A stretch of DNA of 21,194 bases from Bacillota bacterium (GTDB taxonomy: Bacteria > Bacillota > Clostridia > Lachnospirales > Cellulosilyticaceae), in assembly GCA_023393125.1 (NCBI GenBank), contig JAEWMQ010000027.1, forward strand, positions 1-21,194. Reading direction: 5' to 3'. Below the pieces are notes generated by a model, which worked only from the letters and a program-made list of their open reading frames with translations, was not told the origin of the DNA and made no database searches. Positions within the stretch are counted from its first letter, which is position 1, and every line of letters begins with the position of its first letter. The translations under genes and the position numbers were made by a program. Of this stretch, positions 1 through 8,481 are shown piece after piece.

Positions 1-101
1 TCCTAGCTTAGGGCAGCCCGGCCAAGACTTTAAGGAGCTCCTCACTCATGGGTTAAACTTTCATATCTGTCCTTAGTAGGCCTCTTCTATTGCCATAAGA
101 G
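1..101. repeat. 101-bp terminal direct repeat, left copy
   Basis: These bases are identical, base for base, to positions 21094-21194, in the same orientation. An exact overlap between first and last bases is what a closed path in a de Bruijn assembly gives. It could also reflect two genomic copies of the same sequence on either side of the gene cluster. The repeat lies wholly inside the proposed structured RNA and contains a local hairpin (82-86 with 97-101, ten-base loop). Confidence 0.95.
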
Positions 102-182
102 TGCTGAGGAGCCATTTTATGCCTTGAAGAAGGTTTATTAAGGTAGCTATGAAAGTTTTACTGGAGTCTGGAGGTAACGAAT
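1..182 (+). ncRNA. 3' part of a putative large structured RNA
   Basis: No plausible protein is encoded here, but base pairing is extensive. An 11-bp uninterrupted helix joins 55-65 with 148-158. A hairpin joins 82-86 with 97-101, and a second joins 122-125 with 130-133 around the tetraloop GAAG. Bases 103-113 pair at 10 of 11 positions (two G-U) with 21090-21100 at the other window end. A strong terminator hairpin follows directly at 183-223, which favours the plus strand. I cannot assign a known family; it lacks the tmRNA, RNase P and SRP signatures that I would recognise. Confidence 0.5.
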
Positions 183-223
183 AAAAAAGTAACCATGTAT
201 CCGTGTACTTGGTTACTTTTTTT
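183..223 (+). terminator. Rho-independent terminator of the structured RNA
   Basis: A 13-bp perfect stem (183-195 with 210-222) has a GC-containing core (GTAACC/GGTTAC) and ends in a seven-base T run on the plus strand. The left arm starts with six A, so it could also stop minus-strand transcripts. It follows the structured RNA directly, and no plus-strand protein gene needs it. Confidence 0.8.
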
Positions 224-348
224 ATGCTTCCATTATTTTATAAACTTACATTATAGCCTTACCCCAGGTGCATACTCATATCTTCATCCATAGTAATTCT
301 ATGATTGCATTAGATACACTGCAAAACAATGAGCCTACAGAAGGATAT

Positions 349-392
349 AAAAAACAAGCCCCTTATTTTATCGAATAAGGGGCTTGTTTTTT
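349..392 (-). terminator. Terminator of the purine-catabolism operon
   Basis: A 19-bp perfect stem (349-367 with 374-392) with a six-base loop holds the GC core AAGCCCC/GGGGCTT and is flanked by A and T runs. It starts ten bases after the stop codon of the last minus-strand gene (stop at 402-404). It is symmetrical enough to work in both directions and would insulate the operon from the structured RNA. Confidence 0.92.
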
Positions 393-401
393 AAGATTTT
401 A

Positions 402-1994
402 TTATCTTTTATTTCTAATAACTTTACCATTTAATATATCTGTATGCTTCCCATGTTCAACCGCAACTTTTCCGTTAACAATAACATATTCAATGCCTTC
501 TGGGAATTGTATTGGGTCTATGAAAGTACCTTTATCTACAATTGTATCAGAGTTAAAGATTGTGATATCTGCGTAATATCCTTCTTTTAATAAACCTCTA
601 TCTTTAAGGTTCATTGCTTCTGCAGCCTTAGAAGTCAATTTCTTTACAGCTTCTTCTAATGTCATTACTTTTTCTTCACGAACATATTTTCCAAGAATTC
701 TTGGGAAACTTCCATAAAGCCTTGGATGTGGTTTTCCTGGTGCTAATAACCCATCCGTACAAGCATTCATTTCAGGGCGAGCCATAAATAATTTGACATG
801 TTCTTCTTTACCATAGAAGTCTACCATACCTACTGCATTTTCTTCTTCCATCAGAAGATCAAATGCTGCTGTATAAGTATCTAGGTTACGAAGTTCTGCA
901 AGCTCTGTAATACTTAATCCTACAGCATCTTTATTTTTCTCAGTTATAACACTTGTAACATAAATATTTTCAAATCCTGCAAAATCAACAAAGTTATCCC
1001 AACCATGAATACCATTTTCCATATCATGGCGCATTTTCTTACGCATTTCAGGATCTTTTAAACGTTCAATCACTTTATTTGTACCGCCATCATGTACCCA
1101 AGGTGGTAAGATAGCACCCATCATAGTACTTCCAGCAACATAAGGATATTGATCAAAGCTTACAATGATGCCTTCTGCGCGAGCTTGTTCTAACTGTCTT
1201 AAAACTGTATCAATCTTATCCCAGTTTTTCTTTCCAGCCACTTTAAAATGAGACCAGTGTACTCTAACACCAGATTTTCTACCGATTTCAATAACTTCGT
1301 TCATAGAATCAACGATTGTATCCGCTTCACTTCTTTGATGAATGACAAATACACCATCATACTCTGCAACAACTTTACACATTTCGATGATTTCTTTGCT
1401 TTCAGAATATGCACAAGGAATATAAATTAATCCTGTAGATAAACCAAATGCACCAGCTTCCATTTCTCTACGTGTAATTTCTTTCATCTTTTCGATTTCT
1501 TTATCATTTGGCTGACGGTTATCAAGTCCCATAGCTTCCATACGAATGTTGCCATGAGGAACCAAGTAGCATTCATTGATACCAGGACCTACGTTTTCGA
1601 TCATCTTAAGATAATGATCTGTTGTTTCATAATTCCAATCGATTTCATCACTTACACCATCAAGGCCAGCGATGTTTTTACGCCAATCAGATATGTATTT
1701 CTTTGGAAGTGGTGCCATAGAGACACCATCCTGACCAAGAAATTCAGTAGTAATACCTTGCATAACCTTTGGCATGACGTGAGGATGTAATAATACATCC
1801 AAATCACTGTGTGAATGTGTATCAATGAAGCCAGGAGCTACAACAAGTCCTTTTGCATCGATTGTTCTTTCTACATCAGCGTCACCAATTTGACCAATTC
1901 TTTCAATTTTATCATCTTTTATTAATAGGTCAGCTTCGTATGCCGGTTTTCCACTTCCATCGACAATAGTAGCATTTTTAATTAATGTCTTCAT
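402..1994 (-). CDS. D-aminoacylase-like amidohydrolase (N-acyl-D-amino-acid deacylase family)
   Basis: 530 residues, the usual length for D-aminoacylases and related amidohydrolases of the urease superfamily. The metal-binding HSHSD motif is at residues 60-64, and further candidate ligands are in IHQRSE, VHWSH and TDG segments. The family zinc-ligand cysteine (usually in a GNCG-like stretch) is replaced here: residues 87-90 read GQDG, with Asp89 at that position, so activity may not be classical deacylation. No signal peptide is seen, so it is probably cytoplasmic. It is the last gene of the operon, 16 bases after ygeY, with only a weak ribosome binding site, suggesting translational coupling. 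In context it probably removes an N-acyl or N-carbamoyl group from a purine ring-opening product; the substrate is inferred. Confidence 0.8.
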   Translation of the reverse strand: MKTLIKNATIVDGSGKPAYEADLLIKDDKIERIGQIGDADVERTIDAKGLVVAPGFIDTHSHSDLDVLLHPHVMPKVMQGITTEFLGQDGVSMAPLPKKYISDWRKNIAGLDGVSDEIDWNYETTDHYLKMIENVGPGINECYLVPHGNIRMEAMGLDNRQPNDKEIEKMKEITRREMEAGAFGLSTGLIYIPCAYSESKEIIEMCKVVAEYDGVFVIHQRSEADTIVDSMNEVIEIGRKSGVRVHWSHFKVAGKKNWDKIDTVLRQLEQARAEGIIVSFDQYPYVAGSTMMGAILPPWVHDGGTNKVIERLKDPEMRKKMRHDMENGIHGWDNFVDFAGFENIYVTSVITEKNKDAVGLSITELAELRNLDTYTAAFDLLMEEENAVGMVDFYGKEEHVKLFMARPEMNACTDGLLAPGKPHPRLYGSFPRILGKYVREEKVMTLEEAVKKLTSKAAEAMNLKDRGLLKEGYYADITIFNSDTIVDKGTFIDPIQFPEGIEYVIVNGKVAVEHGKHTDILNGKVIRNKR

Positions 1995-2010
1995 ATTATC
2001 ACAGCTTTCT

Positions 2011-3195
2011 TTATACTAATAATGCTTTCATAACGCCATAGTAGCATTCACAAACTTTTGTTAACTGTTCAACTTCGACGTATTCATCTACTGTATGTGC
2101 TAAGCTTTCAAGAGATGGTCCAATACCTAATGTTTTGATACCAGCTTCTCCAGCATAGTGAGATCCGTTTGTACAGAAATTGTACTGTGTCACTTCTGGA
2201 CTAAATCCAGCGTTCTTAAGTTCAGTAAGAACTGCCTGAACCCATGGTTCATCTTTATCATATAACCAACCTGGGAAGAAACGTTCTCCTTCGATTTTAT
2301 TTCCAGTGTAGCAAACTTCTTCACCAACTGCATAAGAAACTTTTGCTTTTAATTCAGGATCTTCAGCCATTAACTGATCAAGTATCTCTTGAATAGGTTT
2401 GATAACAGATTCTTTTGTTTCACCAACTAAAAGACGGCGATCATATGTTGCGCGGCAGTATTCAGGTACTACAGATGCACCTGGGTATGGTGCAGATTTA
2501 ATATCTGTAAGTTCTAAGATACCTTTTCCAAGTACTGGATGCTCCGTTGGAACTAAAGTTTGAATAGCACTTATTACTTTACTCATTTTATAAACTGCAT
2601 TGATACCTTTTTCTGGGTTTGCAGAGTGAGCTGGTTTACCAAATGTTTCAACTACCACTTCACCACGTCCACGTTGACCAATTTTAACATTTAATTGGCT
2701 AGCTTCACCGATGATTACATAATCTGGTTTGAAGTTCTTAGAGATTTCACGAGCTGCAACACCTTCGAAACATTCTTCATGAACAACTCCAGCGATTAAG
2801 ATTTCACCAGCAAAGTCACGGTTTGTATCTTCTGCGAAGTATTTTGCAGCAGCTGTAAATGCAGAAACTGCACCCTTCATATCAGAAGTGCCACGTCCGT
2901 ACAGTTTACCATCTACAATATCACCTTTGAATGGATCTTGTGTCCATTTTGTTGGATCAGATACAGGTACAGTATCAATATGTCCATCGAATAATACTTT
3001 AGGACCTGGACGGTTCCCTTTGATCACACCGATAACATTGCCGTATTTATCATAAGTTACATCATCAAAACCATTTGCTTTGCAGAATTCACCAATTGTT
3101 TCTGCAGCTTGTTTTTCTTCTCCTGAATAACTTTTTGCTTGAATCATTTTTTGAGTTAATTCAATTAATTCTTTTTCTCTGTTTGCGCTAAGCAT
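2011..3195 (-). CDS. ygeY: YgeY family M20 metallopeptidase/deacylase
   Basis: 394 residues with the M20 di-zinc architecture. The first ligand motif GHIDT has His72 and Asp74, GRGTSDMKG has the bridging Asp105, EE at 140-141 is the catalytic-base pair, Glu164 lies in IIGEAS, and His367 lies in AHTVDEY near the C-terminus. The YgeY group (selenium-metabolism hydrolase) sits next to ygeX in E. coli and in anaerobic purine-degrading clusters. An AGGAGG ribosome binding site supports the start. M20 enzymes outside true peptidases often remove N-acyl or N-carbamoyl groups, so a role in releasing diaminopropionate from a ureido or acyl precursor is likely but inferred. The gene lies between ygeX and the amidohydrolase gene. 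Confidence 0.88.
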   Translation of the reverse strand: MLSANREKELIELTQKMIQAKSYSGEEKQAAETIGEFCKANGFDDVTYDKYGNVIGVIKGNRPGPKVLFDGHIDTVPVSDPTKWTQDPFKGDIVDGKLYGRGTSDMKGAVSAFTAAAKYFAEDTNRDFAGEILIAGVVHEECFEGVAAREISKNFKPDYVIIGEASQLNVKIGQRGRGEVVVETFGKPAHSANPEKGINAVYKMSKVISAIQTLVPTEHPVLGKGILELTDIKSAPYPGASVVPEYCRATYDRRLLVGETKESVIKPIQEILDQLMAEDPELKAKVSYAVGEEVCYTGNKIEGERFFPGWLYDKDEPWVQAVLTELKNAGFSPEVTQYNFCTNGSHYAGEAGIKTLGIGPSLESLAHTVDEYVEVEQLTKVCECYYGVMKALLV

Positions 3196-3259
3196 ACTTA
3201 ACTCCTCCTAAAATGTAGATCTATATAATGTGGCTTTACGGCATATTTAATACTAAAAA

Positions 3260-4477
3260 CTATGCTTCGAAACGTGAAGATTTACCATTCCATACAACGT
3301 TACGATAATTTTCTTTATCTGTATCGCCTTCAGTAGAGATAAATAATAATCTTGAATTTTCATCAAGTCCTAATTTACCTTTTAAGTCAACTAAAGAATC
3401 ATCAGTAAGTATATTGTAGATACAACCCAGTGGTGCAGCACCACTTTCACCAGAAACAACTTTGTTATCTTCATCTAATGGACTAGCCATTACACGCATA
3501 CCGTCAGCTGCTACATAATCTGGGCAAGAAATGAAGGCATCTGCATAATCTCTTAGTACGTTCCAACCAATAGAGTTTGGTTCTCCACAAGCTAAACCAG
3601 CCATAATTGTATCTAAATCACCTGTTACAAAGTGAAGTTTTCCATCGTTAGCTTCTGCTGTACGATAAATACAGTCTGCTTTATTTGGCTCAATTACAAC
3701 AATTTTTGGTTGATTGCCTTTATAATAGTTTGCAAAGAAACCACAAATTGCTCCTGCTAAAGAACCAACACCAGCTTGTAAAAAAATATGTGTAGGTGCT
3801 TCTGCTTTACTTTCTTCTAATTGTTTAACGATTTCATAACCAAGTGTCATGTAACCTTGCATAATCCATGTTGGGATATCTTCGTAACCTTCCCATGCTG
3901 TATCTTGAACAACAATCCATCCTTTTTCTTTTGCATTCTTATCTGCAAGACGAACAGCTTCATCGTAATTCATATCCATGATGCTTGCCTCAGCTCCTTC
4001 TGCAAGAATGTTATTTAAACGTTCAATTGCAGATCCTTTTGGCATATAAACTACAGATTTTTGATTAAGTTGGTTTGCTGTCCAAGCCACACCACGACCA
4101 TGGTTTCCATCAGTAGCTGTTACGAATACCATATCTCCTGTTTTATCTTTTACTTCTTTAGAAATCATTTTTGTAGCTGGTAAATTTTTGATGTCTTCAC
4201 CAATCTTATCTGCTATTAAACGCCCGATGGCATAAGAGCCCCCTAATACTTTAAATGCATTTAAGCCGAAACGATAAGATTCATCTTTTACATGAATGTC
4301 TTTAACGCCGATAGCCTCTGCTAAGTTTTTTAATTCAACTAATGGTGTTTCACTGTAAACTGGAAAACTTGCATGGAATTCCTGAGCTTTTTTAGCTTCA
4401 TCAAAATTCAAAAAATCAATGTTAGATTTTTCGTTGTTCGTTCTTGGATAAAATACACCTTTAAATGTCTCTTTCAT
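3260..4477 (-). CDS. ygeX: Diaminopropionate ammonia-lyase (PLP)
   Basis: 405 residues, a fold-type II PLP enzyme. The Schiff-base lysine is Lys76 in NAFKVLGGSYA. Asp123 (TATDGNHGRG) and Asp192 (VQDTAWEGY) correspond to the two aspartates that let the E. coli enzyme use both D- and L-diaminopropionate, and a glycine-rich phosphate loop follows (ESGAAPLG). The reaction splits 2,3-diaminopropionate into pyruvate and two ammonia through a 2-aminoacrylate intermediate. The ribosome binding site AGAGG lies five bases before the ATG. Its place with hydA, ssnA, the Mo hydroxylase and ygfK points to the end of purine breakdown: C4-C5-C6 of the purine ring could become the three carbons of pyruvate. 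The enzyme call is firm; the source of the substrate is inferred. Confidence 0.93.
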   Translation of the reverse strand: MKETFKGVFYPRTNNEKSNIDFLNFDEAKKAQEFHASFPVYSETPLVELKNLAEAIGVKDIHVKDESYRFGLNAFKVLGGSYAIGRLIADKIGEDIKNLPATKMISKEVKDKTGDMVFVTATDGNHGRGVAWTANQLNQKSVVYMPKGSAIERLNNILAEGAEASIMDMNYDEAVRLADKNAKEKGWIVVQDTAWEGYEDIPTWIMQGYMTLGYEIVKQLEESKAEAPTHIFLQAGVGSLAGAICGFFANYYKGNQPKIVVIEPNKADCIYRTAEANDGKLHFVTGDLDTIMAGLACGEPNSIGWNVLRDYADAFISCPDYVAADGMRVMASPLDEDNKVVSGESGAAPLGCIYNILTDDSLVDLKGKLGLDENSRLLFISTEGDTDKENYRNVVWNGKSSRFEA

Positions 4478-4495
4478 AATAACCTCTTTCCTGAA

Positions 4496-4544
4496 GATTT
4501 TGTAAACTAGTTAGTATTTATTTCATACGCTGTTTCACAAAATC
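4496..4544 (-). other. Imperfect inverted repeat upstream of ygeX
   Basis: Bases 4496-4507 pair with 4532-4544 over 12 bp with a single bulged base, enclosing a 24-base loop, in the 100-base gap between the permease gene and ygeX. No T run follows on the minus strand, so it is not a typical terminator. An mRNA-processing or stability hairpin is possible. Confidence 0.35.
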
Positions 4545-4577
4545 CTCATATAAAATTTGTAGTTGATACGTTTATTA

Positions 4578-5855
4578 CTATTTATCTTTTGGTAAAATGA
4601 GATTTAAGATAATTGCAACAAATGCTACAATAACTATTTCACTTCCACCAAAAATGGTTCTAATCATTTCTGGACATTTTTCAAATGCACCAGGCGTTCT
4701 AGATAATCCTACTGCTAATGCAACAGCAAGACCTGAGATTGATAAATTTCTTGGCGTTAAACCAGCGCTTGATAACATTCTTATACCAGTCATGGCAATG
4801 CTTCCAAAAACAGTGATGGTTGCACCTCCAAGTACTGGCAGTGGAATCGTTAAGAATAACTCCGCTAGTTTTGGAACTAATGCAGTTACCATAATGATAA
4901 GAGCGGCTACAGCAAATACAATTCGATCTGTTACACCTGTTGTAACAACGATACCCACATTTTGACCACAAGTCGCATTGGGTGTACCACCTAAAATTGC
5001 ACCTAACGCACTGGAAATGTTATTTCCAATGATACCGCCTGATAATTCTTTATCTGTAGCTTCACGATTAAATGCTCCAGCCGTAGTTGCTTCAAATTGC
5101 CCCATATCTTGAATTGAATTAATGACAAAGATAATAATCATGGATACAATTGCACCTGCTGAAAAACTGATACCAAAGTGAAATGGTTTAGGTAATGCAA
5201 TTAGGGAAGCTTCTGCTACTCTTGTGAAATCTACCATCCCTAAAATTGCTGCTACAATATATCCAATGATCAGTCCTAACAAGGTTGCTGATACCTTTAA
5301 TATTCCTTTGCAATATTGTGAAAAGAATAATACAGAACCCAGTGTGATAAGGGCTACAAGCCAAGCTTTTGGTGAACCAAACAAATCACTGCCTTCACCA
5401 CCTGCCATGTATTTAACAGCCGTTCCATAAAGGGAGATACCTACTGTTAATACGACGGATGCCGTTACAATGGGCGGAAATAAGAAGCGAATTTTCTTAA
5501 ATCCTAAACCAACTAAAATACCTACAAGTGCTCCTATTAACTGTGCACCTAATACACCAGACATGCCATTTGTACTTACTATACTTGTAAGTGTTGGAAT
5601 AAACGCAAATCCGCTTCCTATTATAACTGGAAGATTTGAACCAATTCCTTGTTTAGCAAAAGCATGAATCAATATTGCGATAGCTGCACAAAAAAGTGAA
5701 GCTTGCATCATGATCACTAAATCGTTATTCCCAATTCCTCCGGCAGTCCCAAGAATTGTTGGAACAGTAACACAACCTACTACCATGGCTACTACGTGTT
5801 GCAGCGCTAATGGAAATGCTTCACTAACGCCAATTTTTTTGCTCACTTTTGTCAT
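4578..5855 (-). CDS. NCS2 family xanthine/uric acid-type permease
   Basis: 425 residues, strongly hydrophobic, with about 12-14 membrane segments as expected for nucleobase-ascorbate (NCS2/UraA/PbuX) transporters. The Gln-His pair of the first segment is at 19-20 (ALQHVVAM). A carboxylate important in this family is probably Glu255 (MGQFEATTAG). The signature motif is QNVGIVVTTG at 298-307: Gln-Asn at its start is typical of xanthine/urate members, whereas uracil carriers have Glu. It would import xanthine or urate, most likely with protons, into the cytoplasm where the rest of the operon acts. The gene lies directly after the Mo hydroxylase gene with an AAAGGGTG ribosome binding site. Confidence 0.88.
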   Translation of the reverse strand: MTKVSKKIGVSEAFPLALQHVVAMVVGCVTVPTILGTAGGIGNNDLVIMMQASLFCAAIAILIHAFAKQGIGSNLPVIIGSGFAFIPTLTSIVSTNGMSGVLGAQLIGALVGILVGLGFKKIRFLFPPIVTASVVLTVGISLYGTAVKYMAGGEGSDLFGSPKAWLVALITLGSVLFFSQYCKGILKVSATLLGLIIGYIVAAILGMVDFTRVAEASLIALPKPFHFGISFSAGAIVSMIIIFVINSIQDMGQFEATTAGAFNREATDKELSGGIIGNNISSALGAILGGTPNATCGQNVGIVVTTGVTDRIVFAVAALIIMVTALVPKLAELFLTIPLPVLGGATITVFGSIAMTGIRMLSSAGLTPRNLSISGLAVALAVGLSRTPGAFEKCPEMIRTIFGGSEIVIVAFVAIILNLILPKDK

Positions 5856-5886
5856 GATTACACCCTTTCAGCCAATTGTTTGGAAG

Positions 5887-5911
5887 AGTAATTCCTTCAT
5901 AGAGAATTACT
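5887..5911 (-). other. Intergenic hairpin between hydroxylase and permease genes
   Basis: A perfect 8-bp inverted repeat (5887-5894 with 5904-5911, nine-base loop) lies in the 76-base gap. No T run follows in the direction of transcription. The same geometry, 8 bp and nine bases, recurs at 9887-9911 before hydA. Confidence 0.35.
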
Positions 5912-5931
5912 GTTTTAGTTACAATTGCTTC

Positions 5932-8481
5932 TTATTTTTTATAAGCTGTATGTACAATTGGCAAGGAGAATCTTCTTTCACCATCAACACGATATGCTGC
6001 ATGTGCTACAGCTGGTGCAGTAGGTACGCTGCAAATCTCACCTATTCCCTTAGCGCCATATGCTAATCCATTTGGGTCATTCTTTTCTATCATGATTACT
6101 TCAATTTCTGGTACCTGAGTTGCTCTAAGTAAGCCAAGCGTTCCATATTTAGTTTTTACATAACCATCTTCCATAACAAAGTCTTCTGTTACTCCATATC
6201 CAAGGCCCATAGCAACTCCACCTTCGATTTGTCCGGAGCAAGCTTTAGGATTTACCACACGACCCACATCATGAACAGCAACTACTTTTGTAACTTTTTT
6301 GGTTTCATCCATAATGACTACTTGCACACCATAACCATAAGCTATATGGCTAACTGGGTTCTTTTTATCAGACCCCATCCTGTCTGTTACACCGCTGTAA
6401 ACACCTTCAAAAACTTCGCCTTCTAATTCAGCTAATGTTTTTGTTTTTAATGCTTCTTTTAAGAGTTCTGCAGCTTTTCTTGTTGCTTCACCAGCAAATA
6501 GTGTTTGTCTAGATGCTGTTGTTGTCCCTGAATCAGGTGTTGTTGCAGTATCTGCACGTTCATGAATGATTAAAGATGGATGAATACCTGTTGTTTCACA
6601 AACCATAGCAAGCATTACATTACCAATTCCTTGACCAATACATGCTGCACCTGTAAGAATATGAACCTTACCATCTTGAATTTTTAAATTGGAACGTCCA
6701 ATGTCTGGTAACCCAACACCGATACCTGAGTTTTTCATACATCCAGCAATACCAGCATAAGGATTGGATTCATATACCTCTTTTACTGCCTCTAAACATT
6801 CAACATATGCAGTATCATCCCCTGCAATTTGCCCATTTGGTAATTCTTGCCCTGGACGGATTGCATTTTGATAACGGAACTCCCAAGCTGACATGCCAAC
6901 TTTTTCAGCCAGTTCATTAATATTTTGTTCTTGGGCAAAACAACTTTGTGTAACACCAAATCCACGGAATGCACCACCTGGTACATTATTTGTATAGACA
7001 CAGTATCCTGTAACCTCTAAGTTCTGGAAGTTATAGGGGCCACCAGCATGTGTACAAGCACGTTGTAATACTGGTCCACCTAAACTTGCATAGGCACCAC
7101 AATCAGAGATGATTGTCGCTTTTGTAGCTGTAAGTTTACCCCATTCATCACAAGCAGTTGTCATTTCAATTTCCATTGCATGACGTTTTGTATGAATATT
7201 TAAACTTTCTTGCCTTGAGAATTTAACTTTAACTGGCTTCTTTGTAATATATGCCATTAACGCAGCATGATGTTGTACACTCATATCTTCTTTTCCACCG
7301 AAACCGCCACCAACTAATTTAGATTGACAACGAACAAGTTCAGGTGCAATATTTAACATACGAGAGATTTCATGTTGTTCATCGTATACATTTTGTGAAG
7401 CAGTATACATTAAAAGACCATCACCCTCTGGAATACCAATAGCACATTCTGGCTCCATGAATGCATGATCAGTCATTGGTACAGAGTAGTGATTTGTTAC
7501 AACATATTTTGAGTTTTTAATGGCTTCATCTACATTACCACGAGAAATCATTTCTTTAGTAAGAAGATTTCCCTTTGGATGTAACTTTGGAGCCTCTTCT
7601 TTCATTGCTTCTTTTGGATCTGTAAGAGGCGTTAATACTTCATAATCCACTTCCACTAAAGAAAGAATTTCATCTAAAGTTTCTTTTTTTGTAGATGCAA
7701 CTAAAACGATTGCATCACCGATATATCTTGTGGTGTCCCCTTTTGCAATAAGTACATCCCAGTCGGGAATGATATGACCTGTTTTATTAAAAGGTACATC
7801 TTCTGCTGTAAGAATACGTACACAATCAGGATGAGCTAATGCTTTTTCTAAACGAATCTCTTTTACAATGGCACGTGGATACGCACTACGAAGTGCTTTT
7901 GCATAGATCATACCATCTATTGTGATATCATCAACGAATTCACCAGTGCCAAGTACTTTTTCTCTGGCATCAATTCTTGCTAAATGCTCACCAACTTTAC
8001 CTGTGCTATTGTCTTCAGGAATGGGTAAGTTTTCTCTAAACATTTTAGCAGACAAAAGAATGGCTTCTTCTATCTTGGCATATCCTGTACAACGACAGAT
8101 ATTTCCCATGATTGCTTTTTTAACTTCTTCTCTTGTTGGATTTAAGTTTGTATCTAATAAGGATTTTGCTGAGATCACCATGCCTGGGATACAGAAACCA
8201 CACTGAACAGCTCCAGTATCTCCAAATGCATAAGCATAAACTTCTTTTTCACGTTCGCTTAAACCCTCTACTGTAATGACTGACTTTCCAGCAAGTTTAG
8301 AAAGTGTAAAAATACATGCTCTAACTTTTTTACCATCCACTAAGACGGTACAGGTTCCACATGCCCCTTCACTACACCCATCTTTTGCCGATGTTATTCC
8401 TAAATCATAACGTAAGAAATCTAATAATTTCTTGTCTTCTTCTTGTTCATACTTAACTCCATTTACGGTAATTTGATACAT
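5932..8481 (-). CDS. Selenium-dependent xanthine dehydrogenase-type Mo hydroxylase ([2Fe-2S] plus Mo subunit fusion)
   Basis: 849 residues from the chosen start. The reading frame extends 25 codons upstream, but that part is hydA in another frame. ATG at 8481 overlaps the hydA stop by one base (TAATG) and has an AAGGGG ribosome binding site. Residues 1-150 are the two-cluster [2Fe-2S] module: Cys36, 41, 44, 56 and Cys94, 97, 129, 131. Residues from about 163 onward are the molybdopterin domain with GGGFGGKED at 391-399, AFRGFG at 504-509 and the catalytic glutamate Glu815 in GAKGIGE. There is no FAD domain or separate FAD subunit. This architecture and the SelD/YqeB/YqeC/YedF neighbours match the selenium-dependent xanthine dehydrogenase family. 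It probably interconverts hypoxanthine, xanthine and urate; the direction is unknown. Confidence 0.9.
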   Translation of the reverse strand: MYQITVNGVKYEQEEDKKLLDFLRYDLGITSAKDGCSEGACGTCTVLVDGKKVRACIFTLSKLAGKSVITVEGLSEREKEVYAYAFGDTGAVQCGFCIPGMVISAKSLLDTNLNPTREEVKKAIMGNICRCTGYAKIEEAILLSAKMFRENLPIPEDNSTGKVGEHLARIDAREKVLGTGEFVDDITIDGMIYAKALRSAYPRAIVKEIRLEKALAHPDCVRILTAEDVPFNKTGHIIPDWDVLIAKGDTTRYIGDAIVLVASTKKETLDEILSLVEVDYEVLTPLTDPKEAMKEEAPKLHPKGNLLTKEMISRGNVDEAIKNSKYVVTNHYSVPMTDHAFMEPECAIGIPEGDGLLMYTASQNVYDEQHEISRMLNIAPELVRCQSKLVGGGFGGKEDMSVQHHAALMAYITKKPVKVKFSRQESLNIHTKRHAMEIEMTTACDEWGKLTATKATIISDCGAYASLGGPVLQRACTHAGGPYNFQNLEVTGYCVYTNNVPGGAFRGFGVTQSCFAQEQNINELAEKVGMSAWEFRYQNAIRPGQELPNGQIAGDDTAYVECLEAVKEVYESNPYAGIAGCMKNSGIGVGLPDIGRSNLKIQDGKVHILTGAACIGQGIGNVMLAMVCETTGIHPSLIIHERADTATTPDSGTTTASRQTLFAGEATRKAAELLKEALKTKTLAELEGEVFEGVYSGVTDRMGSDKKNPVSHIAYGYGVQVVIMDETKKVTKVVAVHDVGRVVNPKACSGQIEGGVAMGLGYGVTEDFVMEDGYVKTKYGTLGLLRATQVPEIEVIMIEKNDPNGLAYGAKGIGEICSVPTAPAVAHAAYRVDGERRFSLPIVHTAYKK

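Noticed and set aside
1554..1790. Plus-strand ORFs opposite the catabolic genes
   Set aside because: They are antisense shadows of well supported minus-strand genes, without domains or ribosome binding sites.
5896..5924. Possible internal promoter before the permease gene (TTGTAA, 17 bases, TATGAA)
   Set aside because: Only four of six matches in each hexamer and it overlaps a hairpin; too weak to annotate.
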